From JAGOTP01 sp964443315 (lineage in GTDB: Bacteria; Patescibacteriota; Patescibacteriia; 2-12-FULL-60-25), in NCBI GenBank assembly GCA_964443315.1, contig CAYUCP010000032.1, positions 1 to 8,330 of the forward strand: DNA of 8,330 nt, in the 5' to 3' direction. Shown piece after piece: positions 5,244-8,330 of the stretch (positions within the stretch are counted from its first letter, which is position 1; each line of letters begins with the position of its first letter). A model generated the notes under the pieces. That model ran no database searches. It was not told where the DNA came from and saw only the letters and a program-made list of their open reading frames with translations. The translations under genes were made by a program, and so were the position numbers.

Positions 5244-5264
5244 GTCGAAAAGAAGATCTTCGAC
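5244..5264. promoter_or_regulatory. Palindrome between divergent genes, possible operator
   Basis: GAAGATCTTC (5252-5261) is a perfect 10 bp palindrome, overlapping a wider inverted pair GTCGAA (5244-5249) and TTCGAC (5259-5264). It lies in the 41 bp between the divergent ATG codons at 5235 and 5277. A dimeric regulator could control both operons here. If the DUF218 gene uses GTG 5241 instead, the palindrome would be coding. No strong promoter was found on either side. Confidence 0.4.
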
Positions 5265-5276
5265 TATCATGACGAT

Positions 5277-5981
5277 ATGGCAAAAAAACAGCAACCCGCA
5301 ATCAATTCTGAGCTCCATTTTTTCGTCCTTGGCTACGGAATTCCCAAGAATATTCTGGCAGATCAGAATTACGAGATCTACTTACGGACGGTGTTTAATG
5401 CGGTGTTTGATGCCTGCGCCAAGGCTCAGTCTTGGAAAGCGACGATTGTGTTCTCGGGAGGGAAGACCGACATGTGGGCGCCGTATCGTCGAACCGAGGC
5501 GCAAGAAATGAAGCGCGCCTTTCAGGAGCTTATGAAGCGTCCGGCTGTGAAAAAACAGACGAAGACCTGGAAACTTGTGTTAGAGATGAACTCGCTGTCG
5601 ACGCTCGATAATTTTGTCTATATCAAGCAGTTGGTGAATGCACGGACGTTCTCGGCCAAACAGATCACGATCTTTTGTGAGCAAACGCGTTTCGCCCGCG
5701 TGAAAGCGCTCGCGCGTACGCTCTTTGCAGGCGCACGCGTCCATCCAGTTGATTTTGATCAATCAGCCAATCGCTACCTTGAGCCGGCCACATTGGAACG
5801 TCTTTCAACAGAAGGCTTGAAGCTCGATCGCTGGGCGTTGAAGAATGCACGAAACCTCGCAAAGCATCGTGAGCTTTTTAAAGAAAAACTGGTCTTCCTG
5901 CGGAAGGCTGGCCCAGATGCGCATGTTGATGCTGTTCGTCGCTGGTGGGAGCTGCAGCTTCAAAAGCTTGAAGACACATAA
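5277..5981 (+). CDS. YdcF-like DUF218 domain protein
   Basis: The 234-residue protein carries the DUF218 fold found in YdcF, SanA and ElyC. Landmarks: FVLGYGIP (16-23), VFSGGKTD (58-65), the TEAQEMKRAF block (73-82), EMNSLSTLDN (103-112, equivalent to the family's E..S..T..N block), and ITIFCEQTRFARVKALAR (130-147), where relatives usually have a histidine before the arginine. There is no N-terminal membrane helix, so it is more like cytoplasmic YdcF than envelope proteins SanA/ElyC. The biochemical role of YdcF is unsettled; SanA and ElyC affect envelope integrity. The start is uncertain: ATG 5277 leaves room for a promoter, whereas GTG 5241 has AGGAGGG at 5224-5230 ten bases upstream. That motif also encodes Pro-Pro-Lys of the divergent gene and may be chance. 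A ferric-reductase-like gene follows after 9 bp. Confidence 0.82.
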   Translation: MAKKQQPAINSELHFFVLGYGIPKNILADQNYEIYLRTVFNAVFDACAKAQSWKATIVFSGGKTDMWAPYRRTEAQEMKRAFQELMKRPAVKKQTKTWKLVLEMNSLSTLDNFVYIKQLVNARTFSAKQITIFCEQTRFARVKALARTLFAGARVHPVDFDQSANRYLEPATLERLSTEGLKLDRWALKNARNLAKHRELFKEKLVFLRKAGPDAHVDAVRRWWELQLQKLEDT

Positions 5982-5990
5982 CCAGATCTC

Positions 5991-6563
5991 ATGAATCAGA
6001 TTCGATCGGTAATTTATGGGATGTCGCTGTTGCTCGCGATAGCGATCTTGATCTTTAGCGCCGGGCCTGAACGAACGTATTTCTTTGGATTCGGAGCGTA
6101 TGGGCTATTGTTTCTTTCTCTTATCCCGGGTGGTGTCTACGCTCTGTTTCCAAATGGAGCAGGAAGAGTTCCCTTTCAAAAAGCCAAAAAGGCGTTCGGG
6201 ATCTCTTCTTTTTTCTTCGCCACTGCATACGCCTGTTTGGGATGGAGAAGCAGATTGTTCACTAGCGAAGGTATTCCTGCTTGGGCGTTCTTCGCTGGAG
6301 CTGTAGCGCTTCTGCTATTAGCTATTCTCACGGTTACATCGGTCAAGGCGATTAAGCATCGTATGCGTCCGTGGTGGAAGCCGCTTCACAGAAGCGTGTA
6401 TGTAGCCGGAGGGTTAGCGGCGGCTCATATCTATGGACTGATGCTGTCCCTTCAGGTTGCTCACGGCTGGCGGACCCTCTTCTGGTTGTTGATTGGTGGG
6501 CTCACATTCATTCAGCTCATTCGCTTTGTGCGTTTTTTGTGTTCTGCTCCGTCTAAAGAGTAG
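5991..6563 (+). CDS. Ferric-reductase-like membrane haem protein (MsrQ/YedZ-like)
   Basis: The 190-residue protein has about six hydrophobic segments: 7-24, 33-53, 69-86, 97-117, 134-155 and 161-181. This fits the ferric reductase-like transmembrane domain whose members bind b-type haem and pass electrons across the membrane. WWKPLHRSVYVAGGLAAAH contains H133 and H146 spaced 13 residues apart, as are H151 and H164 of E. coli MsrQ, and the preceding RMRPWW loop also fits. The other MsrQ haem ligand, H91, falls in a GxxxxxxxxxH segment; here the matching position is Y80. The protein may hold less haem or use another ligand. No partner MsrP or flavin domain is encoded in the window. It is co-directional with the DUF218 gene at 9 bp distance and ends 6 bp from the convergent epimerase gene. 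Confidence 0.8.
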   Translation: MNQIRSVIYGMSLLLAIAILIFSAGPERTYFFGFGAYGLLFLSLIPGGVYALFPNGAGRVPFQKAKKAFGISSFFFATAYACLGWRSRLFTSEGIPAWAFFAGAVALLLLAILTVTSVKAIKHRMRPWWKPLHRSVYVAGGLAAAHIYGLMLSLQVAHGWRTLFWLLIGGLTFIQLIRFVRFLCSAPSKE

Positions 6564-6569
6564 CTGTGG

Positions 6570-7358
6570 TTACTCTAATTCAAATCGAACGTAGGTAGAG
6601 AGTGTCTGGCTTGGTTGGATCAAGACTGGATTGTCGATGAGTCCGCCCACATCTCGCATGACTGGCTCGATGCATACAAAATCTTGTCCAGGTAGCGACC
6701 AAATCCAGAGTCGTTCGTATTCTGATGAAGTAGAGAGAATGAGCGTTCCAAGATCGGGAAGAGTAACACGAAGTTTTGTTCCTGGATGATCGACGGACGG
6801 ATTTCGAATGGAAGTGGTTCCGCCTTCTGACCAAGTTCTCTGTTCTTGAGCGATGAGATCTCCTTGTGGAAAGTTCCATACGATGTCTGCTTTTTTTGTA
6901 CGCGGGACGCGGAAATAGGGATGAAGGCCCATCGCAAGTGGCATGGGTTTTTCTGGTTCGAGATTCGTGACGGTTTGTGTGAGACGGAATGAGTGAACGC
7001 CATCGAATCGGCCTTCAACGGTATGGCGAAACCTGTATGGAAAAACGGAATACGTTTCTTCATTCGCGTCTAAGGTTTCAGAAAAAGCGATTGCTGATTG
7101 AGCGCTCGTCCAGCGTGACGATCGTCGAGCGAAACCGTGTTGCGTGAGGCCTGGAAATACTGGACTCTCAAGAAAGCCCGCATTTGGAAAAAGCAGAGGA
7201 ATTCCACCGCGTACATTTTTTGTTACATCTTCAAGCGTCTCTTCGTTTAGGAAAAGAACTTCTTTTCCATTCAAAATAAGTGAAGTAATGATTCCACCCC
7301 GTTCCGGACAGTAGGTAACTTGGTTTCCAGTGCTTCCCATCAGTATCTTTCGTTCCAT
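6570..7358 (-). CDS. Aldose 1-epimerase family protein (mutarotase)
   Basis: Aldose 1-epimerases interconvert alpha and beta anomers of sugars; this branch (LacX/YeaD-like) includes hexose-6-phosphate mutarotases. The 262-residue protein shows GGIPLLFPNAGF (51-62), LTQHGFARR (71-79) with H74, GLHPYFRVP (144-152) with H146, and the acidic motif CIEPVMRD (229-236) with E231. The two histidines and the glutamate are the expected acid/base residues, so it should be active. Length is slightly short of GalM (about 340) but usual for LacX-type members. ATG 7356-7358 is chosen; ATG 7340 is an alternative. It begins 16 bp after the alkyltransferase gene and is probably co-transcribed with it, although no functional link is obvious. 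Cytoplasmic; sugar specificity cannot be read from sequence. Confidence 0.92.
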   Translation of the reverse strand: MERKILMGSTGNQVTYCPERGGIITSLILNGKEVLFLNEETLEDVTKNVRGGIPLLFPNAGFLESPVFPGLTQHGFARRSSRWTSAQSAIAFSETLDANEETYSVFPYRFRHTVEGRFDGVHSFRLTQTVTNLEPEKPMPLAMGLHPYFRVPRTKKADIVWNFPQGDLIAQEQRTWSEGGTTSIRNPSVDHPGTKLRVTLPDLGTLILSTSSEYERLWIWSLPGQDFVCIEPVMRDVGGLIDNPVLIQPSQTLSTYVRFELE

Positions 7359-7374
7359 AAAAAGTAGATATTCT

Positions 7375-8223
7375 CTAAGGGTGTGCCGACTCCCAGCCGA
7401 TCATCGCGGCTTTGCGATCTTTGCCCCAGTGATAGTTTCCGAGAACACCACTGGCTTGAATGACGCGATGGCAGGGGATAAGAAACGAAATCGGATTTTG
7501 TCCCACGGCTGTGCCAACGGCCCGATAGGCGTTTGGGTGATCGATCTTACTCGCGATGGTTCCATAGGTGCACAGTTGGCCAGACGGAATTTGTAACAGC
7601 GCTGCCCAGACTTTGAGCTGAAAGGGAGTTCCTTTGAGATGTAATGTAAGTTTTGGAAGATCGCTCCAGTCTCGGCGGAAAAAAGCGAAGGCATCCTTTT
7701 GAATAGCATCGAATACTTGCTGTAGCTTGGCATTCGGAAATAGATCACGCAGTTCTTGAAGTGTCGAGGAGCGATTGTCAGCAAAAGCCAGGTAGCAAAG
7801 TCCTTTTGTGGTAGAAGCGAGCAGAACGGTTCCGAAAAAACTCTCTTGAAAGCTATAGTTGATCGTTAACCCGGTGCCGCCCTGTTTGTACTCTCCGGGC
7901 GTCATGCCTTCGATCGTGACAAACAGGTCATGGAGACGTCCAGATCCAGATAGTCCGCTTTTCAAAGCTGCATCAAGGAGGGATATTTGTCCTTTTGTAA
8001 GCAAAGATTTCGCATGTTCGAGCGTCAGAAATTGGAGGAGCTTTTTTGGGCTTACTCCGGCCCATTCGGTAAAGAGACGCTGAAGATGTGAAGGACTGGT
8101 TTCGAGATAGGTGGCGATTTCTTCTAAGCTTGGTTGAGTAGGGCGATGTGCTTCAAGATACTCAATCGCTTTCGTGATGAGGGCGAAGGTGTTGGACGAG
8201 CCTGCAAAAGCAGATGGGAGCAT
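7375..8223 (-). CDS. AraC-type HTH plus O6-alkylguanine-DNA alkyltransferase
   Basis: This fusion resembles Ada without its N-terminal zinc domain. From ATG 8221-8223 it has 282 residues: an AraC-type DNA-binding domain (about 12-115; WAGVSPKKLLQFLTLEHAKSLL and SGRLHDLFVTIEGMTPGEY), a variable region, then the alkyltransferase domain with GTPFQLKVWAALLQIPSG (198-215), TYGTIA, RAVGTAVGQNP (234-244) and the acceptor motif IPCHRVI, C251. The enzyme moves alkyl groups from O6-guanine to this cysteine in a suicide reaction. The missing zinc domain means it cannot sense methylphosphotriesters through the Cys of Ada, so how or whether it regulates transcription is open. A GTG at 8265 would add 14 residues, but it lies inside the stem of a strong hairpin, and the family alignment does not need those residues. 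The epimerase gene follows after 16 bp. Confidence 0.93.
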   Translation of the reverse strand: MLPSAFAGSSNTFALITKAIEYLEAHRPTQPSLEEIATYLETSPSHLQRLFTEWAGVSPKKLLQFLTLEHAKSLLTKGQISLLDAALKSGLSGSGRLHDLFVTIEGMTPGEYKQGGTGLTINYSFQESFFGTVLLASTTKGLCYLAFADNRSSTLQELRDLFPNAKLQQVFDAIQKDAFAFFRRDWSDLPKLTLHLKGTPFQLKVWAALLQIPSGQLCTYGTIASKIDHPNAYRAVGTAVGQNPISFLIPCHRVIQASGVLGNYHWGKDRKAAMIGWESAHP

Positions 8224-8241
8224 ATCTTGATAAAAAGCATA

Positions 8242-8267
8242 GGGTGGACGAGTCTTCTCGTCCACCC
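8242..8267 (-). terminator. Strong hairpin between minus-strand genes
   Basis: GGGTGGACGAG (8242-8252) and CTCGTCCACCC (8257-8267) are perfect 11 bp complements around the loop TCTT. On the minus strand the stem is 13 bases past the stop of the gene at the window edge and is followed by TATGCTTTTTA, with the T-run displaced 4 bases from the stem. It is probably that gene's terminator, and it may act as a partial terminator controlling read-through into the alkyltransferase gene. Confidence 0.6.
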
Positions 8268-8280
8268 GATTCTTGCCTGT

Positions 8281-8330
8281 TTACATCATGATGCGTATAT
8301 CGCCTTGTCGTTGGTCGAGTACTTCTTTTA
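8281..8330 (-). CDS. C-terminal tail of an unidentified gene (partial)
   Basis: One minus-strand frame is open from the window edge to a TAA at 8281-8283 and ends KEVLDQRQGDIRIMM (15 residues). A strong hairpin follows 13 bases later, as expected for the end of a gene. The tail is too short to identify the family, and the other frames cannot be excluded. It appears to be co-directional with the alkyltransferase-epimerase pair. Confidence 0.45.
   Translation of the reverse strand, partial: KEVLDQRQGDIRIMM

Noticed and set aside
6557..6576. AGAGTA/TACTCT hairpin between the convergent ferric-reductase-like and epimerase genes
   Set aside because: Six AT-rich pairs with an 8-base loop and no T-run; too weak to call.
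6620..7063. 147-codon minus-strand ORF inside the epimerase gene
   Set aside because: It is an alternative frame of a gene with intact catalytic motifs, with no motif of its own.
1..8330. Search by eye for CRISPR repeats, transposase genes, tRNAs, and defence or toxin-antitoxin pairs
   Set aside because: No regularly spaced repeats, mobile-element proteins, T-arm consensus or typical small gene pairs were seen.

Overview
The window looks like a compact bacterial chromosome segment of moderate GC. Genes are packed tightly: 9-16 bp gaps inside same-strand pairs, a 6 bp and a 16 bp gap between convergent genes, and one 22 bp tail-to-tail overlap. Almost no start codon has a Shine-Dalgarno sequence in front of it, and TAG is a common stop codon. 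This style suits several poorly cultured lineages, including the Patescibacteria/CPR, but the sequence alone does not settle the lineage. All identified proteins are bacterial household or stress proteins. No transposase, integrase, phage gene, CRISPR array, tRNA or rRNA was seen.

Layout. Positions 1-448 hold no convincing gene but contain several possible RNA stem-loops. A pirin-family cupin (449-1150, +) converges on a membrane protein carrying only the C-terminal module of the DUF2207/YciQ family (1167-2072, -), whose coding sequence contains a perfect 24 bp palindrome. A strong promoter at 2151-2179 then drives a roughly 200 nt leader. The leader contains a 34-codon, apparently leaderless ORF and an intrinsic terminator, and it precedes a two-cassette ABC-F ATPase (2390-3862, +). 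The ABC-F gene overlaps the end of an exonuclease III gene (3841-4665, -), which follows an unrecognised gene (4675-5235, -) in a two-gene operon. Diverging from that operon is a second one (+): a YdcF-like DUF218 protein (5277-5981) and a small ferric-reductase-like membrane protein (5991-6563). Last comes a minus-strand pair: an AraC-type HTH plus O6-alkylguanine-DNA alkyltransferase fusion (7375-8223) followed by an aldose-1-epimerase-family protein (6570-7358). A strong hairpin and the tail of another minus-strand gene lie upstream at the window edge.

How it may work together. Two genes concern DNA damage: exonuclease III (abasic sites) and the alkyltransferase (alkylated bases). The ABC-F ATPase acts on ribosomes. 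The most interesting element is the ABC-F leader. Its 5' half can pair with the left arm of the terminator to form a mutually exclusive antiterminator, and the antiterminator strand lies inside the leader ORF. This is the layout expected for ribosome-mediated transcription attenuation, in which a ribosome stalled by an antibiotic or other stress would switch on the ABC-F gene. This is an inference from base pairing and needs testing.
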